Positions 1 to 7,443 of a stretch of DNA of 64,000 bases are shown here, in pieces. Under the pieces are notes generated by a model. The model was not told where the DNA came from. It was given only the letters and a program-made list of their open reading frames with translations, and searched no databases. The translations under genes and the position numbers were made by a program. Origin of the DNA: Reddybacter sp041622675 (GTDB taxonomy: Bacteria; Pseudomonadota; Gammaproteobacteria; Pseudomonadales; Porticoccaceae); assembly GCA_041622675.1 (NCBI GenBank), contig JBFJYH010000007.1:1-64000 (forward strand), given 5' to 3'. Within the stretch, counting starts at the first letter, position 1, and every line of letters starts with the position of its first letter.

Positions 1-1283
1 GCTTCACGGAGTAAGTCGGCGAATTCTTTTTTCACTTCACCGAGAATACGCACGCCCAGGCCGGGGCCAGGAAAAGGGTGACGATAGACCATATCGTAGG
101 GCAGGCCCAGTTCGAGACCAATTTTTCTCACTTCGTCTTTAAACAGTTCTCGCAAGGGTTCGACCAGTTTCAGGTTCATGTCATCGGGTAAACCACCAAC
201 ATTATGGTGGGACTTAATGACGTGTGATTTACCTGTTTTTGAGGCGGCCGATTCGATGACATCGGGATAGATAGTACCCTGGGCTAGCCAGTGCACGTCT
301 TTTAAGCGCGTTGCTTCGCGATCAAATACATCGATAAAAGTATTACCAATAATTTTGCGTTTTTTCTCCGGATCACTTTCCCCCGCCAGAGCATTGAGGA
401 ACTCGTCCTCGGCATCGACGCGAATCACCTTCACCCCCATGTTGCGGGCGAACATGTCCATTACCTGCTCGCCTTCGTTTTTGCGCAGCAGGCCGTTGTC
501 GACGAAGACACAGGTCAGTTGCTCGCCAATGGCACGGTGTAACAAGGCGGCTACCACGGAGGAGTCGACACCACCCGACAAACCGAGTAGTACTTTTTCA
601 CTACCCACAGTTTCTCTCACCCGTACAATGGCGTCGTCAATAATATTGGCTGGCGTCCACAGGGTTTCGCAGCCACAGATATCGATAATAAAGTGGGCAA
701 AAATTCGCTGCCCTTGCAGGGTATGAGTCACTTCAGGGTGAAACTGCAGGCCGTACCAACGTTTCTCGGGGTGGTACATACCAGCAATCGGGCATGACTC
801 TGTCGAAGCTAACAGCTCAAAGCCCTCGGGCATGGTAGTGACTTTATCGCCGTGGCTCATCCACACATCGAGCTGTGCCCTGCCATCATTGGGGTTAACG
901 TGGTCGCTAATATCACGTAACAGGGTGCTGTCGCCGCTGACATCGACCTTCGCATAACCAAATTCGTGAACATCGGAAGACAATACTTCGCCGCCCAATT
1001 GGCTTGCCATTGTCTGCATGCCGTAGCAAATACCTAATACGGGCACACCAAATTCAAACACCTGTTCATCGGCCCGTGGCGCGGCGCCCTCGGTGACCGA
1101 CTCAGGGCCACCAGAGAGGATAATGCCTGCAGGGCCAAGCTCACTCAGCTCATCAGCGCTCATATCATAGGCGCGCACCTCGCAGTAAACCCCAGCTTCC
1201 CTCACCTGACGGGCAATTAACTGGGTGTACTGTGAGCCGAAGTCGAGAATCAAAATTTTTGCGGTGTGGAGGTTTGCACTCAT
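1..1283 (-). CDS. guaA: GMP synthase (glutamine-hydrolysing), 3'-truncated by window edge
   Basis: Converts XMP to GMP with glutamine and ATP, the last step of guanine nucleotide synthesis in the cytosol. The reading frame begins MSANLHTAKILILDFGSQYT. It carries the class I glutamine amidotransferase nucleophile motif GICYGMQ (Cys86), then the ATP-pyrophosphatase loop SGGVDSS (about residue 235), and later HPFPGPGLGVRILGE. About 427 of the usual ~525 residues are present; the C-terminal dimerisation part lies off the left edge. The start is preceded by AAGGAAAAGCC, a good ribosome site. It follows guaB on the same strand with a 144-base gap, the usual guaBA operon. Confidence 0.97.
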   Translation of the reverse strand, partial: MSANLHTAKILILDFGSQYTQLIARQVREAGVYCEVRAYDMSADELSELGPAGIILSGGPESVTEGAAPRADEQVFEFGVPVLGICYGMQTMASQLGGEVLSSDVHEFGYAKVDVSGDSTLLRDISDHVNPNDGRAQLDVWMSHGDKVTTMPEGFELLASTESCPIAGMYHPEKRWYGLQFHPEVTHTLQGQRIFAHFIIDICGCETLWTPANIIDDAIVRVRETVGSEKVLLGLSGGVDSSVVAALLHRAIGEQLTCVFVDNGLLRKNEGEQVMDMFARNMGVKVIRVDAEDEFLNALAGESDPEKKRKIIGNTFIDVFDREATRLKDVHWLAQGTIYPDVIESAASKTGKSHVIKSHHNVGGLPDDMNLKLVEPLRELFKDEVRKIGLELGLPYDMVYRHPFPGPGLGVRILGEVKKEFADLLRE

Positions 1284-1326
1284 GGCTTTTCCTTCAAGAC
1301 GTTCAATTCTAAAGCGGGTTCTTCAG

Positions 1327-1383
1327 GGCCCCGAATGGGCAATGCCCGCTTGGGGCCAATAAAAAACGGAGCCAATTGGCCCC
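1327..1383 (-). promoter_or_regulatory. Alternative RNA stems in the guaB-guaA gap
   Basis: The 9-base arm GGGGCCAAT (1352-1360) pairs perfectly with ATTGGCCCC (1375-1383). Six of the same bases (1352-1357, GGGGCC) can instead pair with GGCCCC at 1327-1332, enclosing a small GGGC/GCCC hairpin (1337-1347). The two pairings exclude each other. This is seen directly; a regulatory role between guaB and guaA is inference. No U-tract follows in the operon direction, so it is not a standard intrinsic terminator of guaB. Confidence 0.45.
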
Positions 1384-1427
1384 GTATTTTTCAATTTTTT
1401 ACGCTACGGTTAGAGCGCCGAATAAAC

Positions 1428-2903
1428 TCAACCACCACCCACCGGGTAGTTTGGAGCCTCTTTAGTAATACTCACATCGTGTACATGGCTCTCGCCCATA
1501 CCCGCGCTGGTGACACGAACAAACTCGGGACGAGTACGCATAGTTTCAATATCGGGACTACCGGTATAACCCATTGATGAACGCAGCCCGCCCATCATTT
1601 GGTGAATAATCACCGACACGGGCCCTTTATAGGGCACGCGACCTTCAATGCCTTCGGGTACAAGTTTTTCTGCACCCGCTGAGGCATCCTGAAAATAGCG
1701 GTCACTGGAGCCCTGTACCTGGGCCATTGCACCCAGCGAACCCATGCCGCGATACGCTTTATAGGTCCTGCCTTGATAGAGCTCAATCTCGCCTGGTGCC
1801 TCTTCGGTGCCGGCAAACATAGAACCGACCATAATCACATTGGCGCCGGCAACGACTGCCTTGCAAATGTCACCTGAGTAGCGAATACCGCCATCGGCAA
1901 TAACCGGTATATCACGCCCTTTGAGCGCTTCAACGACATTGGCGATAGCCGATACCTGGGGCACGCCAACACCGGTGACGATACGGGTGGTACAGATAGA
2001 GCCCGGGCCAATGCCCACTTTGACACCATCGGCACCGGCCTCCGCCAGCGCAATAGCCGCCTCGGCCGAGGCAATATTGCCACCAATCACCTGTACATTG
2101 GGGTACTTAGTTTTAATGGCTCGCACACGGTCGATGACATTTTTAGAGTGGCCGTGGGCGGTATCGACAACCAGTACGTCGACTCCGGCATTGACCAGCG
2201 CCTCAACACGCGAGTCGGTATCGGCACCAGTGCCCACTGAAGCACCAACCCGCAAACGGCCTTGATCATCTTTGCAGGCATTAGGATAGCGCGCCGCTTT
2301 ATCGATGTCTTTAACGGTAATCAGCCCCTTGAGGTCGAAATTTTCGTTGACCACCAAAATTCTTTCAATGCGGTATTTGTGCAGTAACCGCTTCACCTCA
2401 TCAGGGTGTTCGCCTTCCAGCACCGTGACCAAGCGTTTTTTTGGCGTCATTACAGATGCAACCTTAGCGTCCAGGTCATTTTCAAAACGCACATCACGGC
2501 GGGTGACAATCCCCAGTAATTCACCGTTCTCAACCACTGGCACACCCGAAATATTATTCTCTTGTGTCAGGGCAGCCAGTTCGCGAACAGTGGCATCACC
2601 GGTAATGGTAATGGGGTCTTTCACCACACCACTTTCAAATTTTTTCACAGCCCTTACTTCCAAGGCCTGCTCGGCAATGGTTAGGTTTTTATGGATGATA
2701 CCGATACCACCCTCTTGCGCTAGCGCAATGGCTAAGCGAGATTCGGTGACAGTGTCCATAGCCGCTGACACCAGGGGAATATTGAGAGAAATACCCCGCG
2801 TCAAACGGGTTTTCAGGCTGACATCAGTAGCCACCACCTCGGAATATCCGGGGATAAGTAAAACATCGTCGAAGGTCAGTGCTTCCTGAGAAATTCGCAG
2901 CAT
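1428..2903 (-). CDS. guaB: Inosine-5'-monophosphate dehydrogenase
   Basis: Oxidises IMP to XMP with NAD+, the committed step to guanine nucleotides. The protein (491 residues from the chosen start) opens MLRISQEALTFDDVLL, the classic IMPDH N-terminus. A CBS pair lies at about residues 95-210, and the catalytic loop GPGSICTTRIVTG (Cys near 305) and C-terminal ESHVHDVSITKEAPNY follow. An in-frame TTG five codons upstream (2918) would extend it, but the ATG matches the family start. First gene of the guaBA operon, with its own sigma70-like promoter about 40 bases upstream. Length and motifs are normal. Confidence 0.98.
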   Translation of the reverse strand: MLRISQEALTFDDVLLIPGYSEVVATDVSLKTRLTRGISLNIPLVSAAMDTVTESRLAIALAQEGGIGIIHKNLTIAEQALEVRAVKKFESGVVKDPITITGDATVRELAALTQENNISGVPVVENGELLGIVTRRDVRFENDLDAKVASVMTPKKRLVTVLEGEHPDEVKRLLHKYRIERILVVNENFDLKGLITVKDIDKAARYPNACKDDQGRLRVGASVGTGADTDSRVEALVNAGVDVLVVDTAHGHSKNVIDRVRAIKTKYPNVQVIGGNIASAEAAIALAEAGADGVKVGIGPGSICTTRIVTGVGVPQVSAIANVVEALKGRDIPVIADGGIRYSGDICKAVVAGANVIMVGSMFAGTEEAPGEIELYQGRTYKAYRGMGSLGAMAQVQGSSDRYFQDASAGAEKLVPEGIEGRVPYKGPVSVIIHQMMGGLRSSMGYTGSPDIETMRTRPEFVRVTSAGMGESHVHDVSITKEAPNYPVGGG

Positions 2904-2944
2904 ATAGCATGATTCCAAGGTGAGTGGAAGTGAGGAAGCAACGC

Positions 2945-2973
2945 ATTATATCTTGCGCGCACCGCTGGGTAAA
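2945..2973 (-). promoter_or_regulatory. Probable sigma70 promoter of guaBA
   Basis: On the minus strand TTTACC (2968-2973) and TATAAT (2945-2950) are separated by 17 bases. The predicted transcript start near 2938 leaves a leader of about 35 nt before the guaB ATG. The -10 is a perfect match; the -35 is 4/6. Confidence 0.7.
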
Positions 2974-3104
2974 CTTAATCACCAAGGCTTTTTAGACCTT
3001 ATTAAAGCTCTTTCATCATTTTATTTTAACGACTAAATCTACTATTTGCCTTTCAACCTTGATGCCCATCATTGTCTACATTAGTCCTCTTAAGGAGGAG
3101 ATTA

Positions 3105-3146
3105 TTGACACCTTACAACCATTAAATGATAATGATAATCGATTGC
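3105..3146 (+). promoter_or_regulatory. Iron-regulated promoter with Fur box over the -10
   Basis: TTGACA (3105-3110) and GATAAT (3128-3133) are 17 bases apart, a near-consensus sigma70 promoter. GATAATGATAATCGATTGC (3128-3146) matches 15 of 19 bases of the established Fur consensus GATAATGATAATCATTATC and covers the -10, which is where iron-loaded Fur would block polymerase. A further AT-rich stretch with GATTATCGATT follows at 3152-3162 and could extend the Fur site. It drives the 3.2-5.9 kb genes. Confidence 0.8.
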
Positions 3147-3203
3147 ATTACGATTATCGATTGACGTATATCCAAGTATCAAAATAAATCAGGGAGAAAA
3201 GAA

Positions 3204-3560
3204 ATGAAGAAAAAAACATTGGCCGACAACCATAGCTTCACCGGAACCCCACCTATAGGCGAAATCCCTCTAAAAGGCAGATCAAAAAACGCTCAGTTAT
3301 CCGCTCAACATAACAGCGCCAAGGCACAACCCTCTCTGGAAACCCTGCAAAGCTCGCTGATGTATTTGATGAGTAAATTTGCACTCACCCAGGAGAAACC
3401 GTACGCCGAAGCGGTGTACCAACATTTGCATATGCTCGCTGTACGTTGTGACACCAATTCGAAGCCTCGTTTTCTATACCGCTCACTGGCAATGGACTGG
3501 GCGCAGTTGTGTCGGGGGCAAATGGCTGAGAACGGCGCATCGGGAACATATCCCCACTAA
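3204..3560 (+). CDS. Small hypothetical protein, first gene behind the Fur box
   Basis: 118 residues, no recognised domain. The N-terminal ~45 residues are polar and probably disordered (MKKKTLADNHSFTGT...). The rest (about 48-110) is predicted helical with a compact conserved-looking core (SLMYLMSKFALTQ, YAEAVYQHLHMLAV, FLYRSLAMDWAQL). There is no signal peptide or membrane segment. The ribosome site AGGGAGAAAAGAA precedes the ATG, and the promoter with the Fur box lies about 65 bases upstream, so expression under iron starvation is likely. Next to PepSY-type iron-uptake membrane genes, it may be an accessory of that system, but no function can be given. Confidence 0.75.
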   Translation: MKKKTLADNHSFTGTPPIGEIPLKGRSKNAQLSAQHNSAKAQPSLETLQSSLMYLMSKFALTQEKPYAEAVYQHLHMLAVRCDTNSKPRFLYRSLAMDWAQLCRGQMAENGASGTYPH

Positions 3561-3821
3561 AGCACACTAAAAACAGCTGGCATTGTGCTACTAAATCAGA
3601 CACCAGACGATGCGAACCACGTGCTCAATGGCGGCAGAACAATAACGACTAAGACCGACAAGAGATGCCTTAGACTTGACCAAATTTACACATATTTAAT
3701 AAGGGTAGAAAAAAATTCTATGGCGTTACAATACAAATTAATGACTCCCCCAGCTCCAGTGTTGGCGTCTTCTATCAATTTGAAAAAGCCTATCGAGCTA
3801 TATCAGCTTTGCAGGTACGAT

Positions 3822-3851
3822 GCCATGGTTAGCCATGAAACTAACCATGGC
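3822..3851 (+). terminator. Hairpin, possible terminator or attenuator inside the iron module
   Basis: GCCATGGTTAG (3822-3832) and CTAACCATGGC (3841-3851) form a perfect 11-bp stem with an 8-base loop, followed by GATTTTTCC. It lies between the small first gene and the six-helix membrane gene. It also sits inside an open frame (3585-3947) that I reject as a gene. Partial termination here would set the ratio of first to later gene products; the U-tract is only five bases and displaced by two, so strength is uncertain. Confidence 0.5.
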
Positions 3852-3925
3852 GATTTTTCCGTCAACAGACACAAGCTCACCGATAAAGAGCACACGGTCA
3901 TTGTATGTATGCACTTTAAGTTTCG

Positions 3926-4474
3926 ATGTTCATCAATACATTGCTAATCTGGTTGCCACTACTGTTAGCGGGTGGTGCCAGCATTGTCCTGCGAACAGGC
4001 TGGAGAAAATCTGGCTTGAGGCATAGGATTACGATGCCTTTAGCCAGCTTGCTAATCGTCGTCGCCATTAAACTTTGGGCTCAGCGAGTCGATATAGAGT
4101 TTGCTGTCATTTACACCCTTGTGACGTTGACACTTACTGGCTGGGCCACGACTGCCAGCGGCGTGGAATTTAGAGCTGTAAAGCCAACATCAGCGCCCTT
4201 ATTAAAGCAGAGTTTTGGCACTTCAGCCGCCCACAAATTGGGCACCTTTATCGTGGCTGGCCCACTCACATTGGTGACAGCCTGCCTAGTGACAATAGCC
4301 CTCACCAGCCTGTTACCTATTGCCCGTAACGGGCAACTCGCCATGGGCGCCTGTGTTTACCCCCTACTCATTGCTGTAACTATCTACGGGATCTGCAGCA
4401 GTAAGAGACTGGTTCGTAACGGTCTACTTCTTTTTGCAACCAGCGGGGTGGTTAGCGCCTTCTTATTTCTGTGA
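3926..4474 (+). CDS. Six-helix inner-membrane protein of an iron-linked module
   Basis: 182 residues with about six hydrophobic segments (roughly 3-22, 38-56, 62-82, 102-130, 136-155, 162-182), hence an inner-membrane protein. The second half (residues ~105-160, with LTSLLPIARNGQLAMGACVYPLL) has the look of the small iron-uptake DUF3649 proteins, and the first half resembles a DUF3325-type triple-helix protein. A fusion of two such normally separate genes would fit the neighbourhood but is inference. The start has a poor ribosome site. It overlaps the PepSY gene by four bases (GTGA), showing tight coupling. Confidence 0.7.
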   Translation: MFINTLLIWLPLLLAGGASIVLRTGWRKSGLRHRITMPLASLLIVVAIKLWAQRVDIEFAVIYTLVTLTLTGWATTASGVEFRAVKPTSAPLLKQSFGTSAAHKLGTFIVAGPLTLVTACLVTIALTSLLPIARNGQLAMGACVYPLLIAVTIYGICSSKRLVRNGLLLFATSGVVSAFLFL

Positions 4475-5904
4475 AAAATATTGTCTCGCCCACTCAGGTG
4501 AAAGCATCATTTGACGCCCACTCAGTCATCGGCCTCTGTACTGGTGTTCTGCTCTATCTTATTTGTTTAACCGGCACTCTGGCTGTTTTCACGGATTATT
4601 TTGAACGTTGGGAACAACCCCTAGTAGCAGAATTTTCTGGCTACGATTCCCAAACTATCACCACTGCAATGCAAGGCCATCGCCAACATATCGGCGGATT
4701 TGCCAACAGTCTGTTCGTTGTTCTGCCCAGTGACAGCAAGCCACGCATGCATGTCTCGGGCGACAGTAAAGAATGGTATGTACGGTCCGATGGCTCTATG
4801 GATGAGCCCATCGTTGAAGGGTGGACTCATATGTTGCGTGCACTGCATTATTATTTGCACCTGCCCGCAACCCTCGGCTTGTTGATCACTGGCGTCCTTG
4901 GTGCCGTCTTACTGGCACTGATCATTAGCGGGCTTATTGCCCACCCCCGTATTTTTAAGGATGCATTTACGTTGCGCCTGGGTGGCACACGCCGTCTTGA
5001 GCAGGCCGACATCCACAATCGACTCTCCGTCTGGGGCCTGCCCTTCTATTTAATGGTGGGTATCACTGGCGCTTTCTTTGGTCTCTTTGGTTCACTCCTG
5101 TACGTTAGTGCAACAGCATTTTATGGCGGTGATCGGCAGGCTCTTATTGAGGATATTTACGGTGCTGACCCTTCACTCGATGCACCCGTAGTAGCATTAG
5201 ATATAGCGCGTGCACTAGAAACTCAGAAGCAGCGCCACCCCCAAACCAACCCCATTTTTATCGTTGCCCACAAACTGGGCACACGCGAGCAATTTCTGGA
5301 GATAGGAGCCACCCTGCCCAAGCGTCTGCTTTATGCAGAGATGTACCGCTACACCGTCGACGGGCACTACCTTGGCCAGCAAGGTTTTGAAGATGGTCCG
5401 CTGGGACTGCAAATCCTCTATTCCACTTATCGCTTACACTTTGGTTACTATGGCAGCATTTGGGTTCGGGTTGTCTATAGCGTGATGGGGCTTGCCTTAA
5501 CCGTCATAGTAGCCAGTGGTATCAACATTTGGCTGGCCCGCCAGAGCGGACGCAGCTGGGCCAACGACATTTGGACTGCGACGGTTTGGGGTATTCCTCT
5601 AGGACTCTCTTGTGCCGCTATCGCTAGCGTTATACTCAATCTCTCAGCGCTAATGAGTTTCATGGCTATCAGTTTGTTAGCAATGATATTTTGCTTACAT
5701 CAAAAAAATGCACACCGCAGTGCGACCACGTTACAAGGCTTACTTAGCTTGTCTTTGCTAACCCTCAGTGCAGGGTTTTTTATCCGCTTTCCCGACGCTG
5801 TTGCACGTCCACTGGGAGTGTCTATGGCAATCGTATTTATTGGCCTGGCTATCGGAATATTGCTTATCATGAAAGCGTGCAAGCACACACTTTCTCGCCC
5901 GTAA
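4471..5904 (+). CDS. PepSY-associated membrane protein (iron uptake, PiuB/FpvG-like)
   Basis: 477 residues. N-terminal MKNIVSPTQVKASFDAHSVI leads into the first membrane helix (GLCTGVLLYLICLTGTLAVF), the hallmark PepSY_TM start, followed by a periplasmic stretch (about 45-125), helices near 135-160 and 190-215, a second periplasmic region (about 220-330), and four helices to the C-terminus. Relatives are inner-membrane proteins thought to reduce or release iron from siderophores in the periplasm. Starts with GTG overlapping the upstream stop. The Fur box upstream supports an iron role; substrate unknown. Confidence 0.85.
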   Translation: MKNIVSPTQVKASFDAHSVIGLCTGVLLYLICLTGTLAVFTDYFERWEQPLVAEFSGYDSQTITTAMQGHRQHIGGFANSLFVVLPSDSKPRMHVSGDSKEWYVRSDGSMDEPIVEGWTHMLRALHYYLHLPATLGLLITGVLGAVLLALIISGLIAHPRIFKDAFTLRLGGTRRLEQADIHNRLSVWGLPFYLMVGITGAFFGLFGSLLYVSATAFYGGDRQALIEDIYGADPSLDAPVVALDIARALETQKQRHPQTNPIFIVAHKLGTREQFLEIGATLPKRLLYAEMYRYTVDGHYLGQQGFEDGPLGLQILYSTYRLHFGYYGSIWVRVVYSVMGLALTVIVASGINIWLARQSGRSWANDIWTATVWGIPLGLSCAAIASVILNLSALMSFMAISLLAMIFCLHQKNAHRSATTLQGLLSLSLLTLSAGFFIRFPDAVARPLGVSMAIVFIGLAIGILLIMKACKHTLSRP

Positions 5905-5931
5905 ATAACCTGAAATGTAAAACTCGGTGAG

Positions 5932-5986
5932 TAAAAGACAAGAAAAAAATACATTACCACCTCCCTCTACAAAGTCTTGTCTTTTA
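5932..5986. repeat. 11-bp inverted repeat in front of xseA
   Basis: TAAAAGACAAG (5932-5942) and CTTGTCTTTTA (5976-5986) are perfect inverted copies separated by 33 bases. The right copy ends 14 bases before the xseA ATG. It could be an operator or an RNA stem ending the PepSY transcript or controlling xseA translation; no U-tract follows. The pairing is seen; the role is unknown. Confidence 0.5.
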
Positions 5987-6000
5987 TCTACAATCTGACA

Positions 6001-7404
6001 ATGAACAATAGCCTAACCAACGACACCTTAACGACCACTAGCCGCAGCGCTGAGAAACAGATCTTTAGCGTCAGTCAGCTCAATCGCCGCGCCCGGCAAT
6101 TGCTCGAAACCCACCTTTCTCTACTGTGGGTCGATGGCGAGGTCAGCAATCTATCGCGTCCTACTTCCGGGCATTGGTACTTCACCCTTAAAGACGACCA
6201 GGCTCAGATCCGTTGTGCCATGTTTCGCAATCGCAACCAAAGCGTCAAATTCAAACTGGAAAGTGGTCAGCAAATTCTGATTCGAGGCCGAGTCGGGCTC
6301 TACGAAAACCGGGGTGATTACCAGCTCATCGCCGAACATATCGAACCCGCCGGCCTTGGCGAACTACAACGCCGCTTCGAACAATTAAAAGAAAAACTCG
6401 CCGCTCAAGGCCTGTTCGATGTCACTCGAAAAAAAGAACTACCACCTTTCCCCAAACATCTCGGCATCATTACCTCCCCGACTGGTGCGGCATTGCGAGA
6501 TATTCTCCATGTTCTAAAACGTCGCTTTCCTCTACTCCCCGTGACTATCTATCCCTGTGCTGTACAAGGCGATACCAGCGCGACTGAAATTGTTGCAGCC
6601 GTCGAAAAAGCCAATCAACACAGTGAATGTGATCTATTAATTGTCAGCCGCGGCGGCGGCTCCATAGAAGACTTGTGGTCCTTTAATGAAGAGGCTGTCG
6701 CCCTAACTATCGCCGCAAGTCGAATCCCTGTTATTTGTGGTGTCGGTCACGAAACCGACACCACCATCGCCGACTTTGTCGCCGACGCTCGCGCTCCAAC
6801 GCCTTCTGCGGCGGCAGAACTCGCCAGCCCTGATGGCGATAATCTATTACAGGACCTACAGTCCTATGAAAACTGGTTTAACCAGCGAGCAAAACTCGCG
6901 CTAGCCAATGCAAATCAACAACTCAGCGGGCTGCGCAAACGCTTGCGCCAGCCCAGTGATATTATTAACACACACAGTCAACATCTCGATCACCTGCAAA
7001 TCCGCTTACACAAAGCCATGGAGCATTGTCTTCGTAACCTAGAAACCCGTTTACAACGGATATGGGCACAGCATCAGGCACAAAACCCTCAGTTGCGACT
7101 AACAAAATTGGCTCTACAACTAGACTATCTCAAGGAAAGGCTTGCTGGCGCTATGGAAAACAGGCTAGCAGTCAAACATCAGGAAATGTCCGCCACCATC
7201 GCTCTGCTACAGGCTGTCAGCCCCCTTAACACCCTCGAAAGAGGTTATGCCATCGTGCAAAATCAACAGGGGCAAGTAATCAGCCATATTGCCGACAGCA
7301 GTACCAATGACAGCGTGGCAGTCACCCTAAGCGATGGCGTGTTACATTGCCTAGTTGAAAGGATCGTTGAAACCACCAAGCCAACACCATCCAATAAGCA
7401 TTAA
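6001..7404 (+). CDS. xseA: Exodeoxyribonuclease VII large subunit
   Basis: With XseB it degrades single-stranded DNA from both ends in mismatch repair and recombination. 467 residues from the ATG; an in-frame TTG at 5977 would add eight residues. Domains in order: OB-fold DNA-binding (about 25-125, with FSVSQLNRRARQLLE and WVDGEVSNLSRP), the catalytic region with GIITSPTGAALRDI and LLIVSRGGGSIEDLWSFNEE, then GHETDTTIADFVADARAPTPSAAAE, and a long C-terminal coiled coil to the end. Length is normal. No clear ribosome site is seen at either start. Stands 39 bases before the peptidase gene in the same direction; xseB is not here. Confidence 0.96.
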   Translation: MNNSLTNDTLTTTSRSAEKQIFSVSQLNRRARQLLETHLSLLWVDGEVSNLSRPTSGHWYFTLKDDQAQIRCAMFRNRNQSVKFKLESGQQILIRGRVGLYENRGDYQLIAEHIEPAGLGELQRRFEQLKEKLAAQGLFDVTRKKELPPFPKHLGIITSPTGAALRDILHVLKRRFPLLPVTIYPCAVQGDTSATEIVAAVEKANQHSECDLLIVSRGGGSIEDLWSFNEEAVALTIAASRIPVICGVGHETDTTIADFVADARAPTPSAAAELASPDGDNLLQDLQSYENWFNQRAKLALANANQQLSGLRKRLRQPSDIINTHSQHLDHLQIRLHKAMEHCLRNLETRLQRIWAQHQAQNPQLRLTKLALQLDYLKERLAGAMENRLAVKHQEMSATIALLQAVSPLNTLERGYAIVQNQQGQVISHIADSSTNDSVAVTLSDGVLHCLVERIVETTKPTPSNKH

Positions 7405-7443
7405 CGAAAATAATAATGGCACTACAAACGAGGAATTAACCCC

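Noticed and set aside
3585..3947. Open frame of 120 codons after the first iron-module gene
   Set aside because: No ribosome site, crosses a perfect hairpin and overlaps the next gene; composition gives no protein-like pattern.
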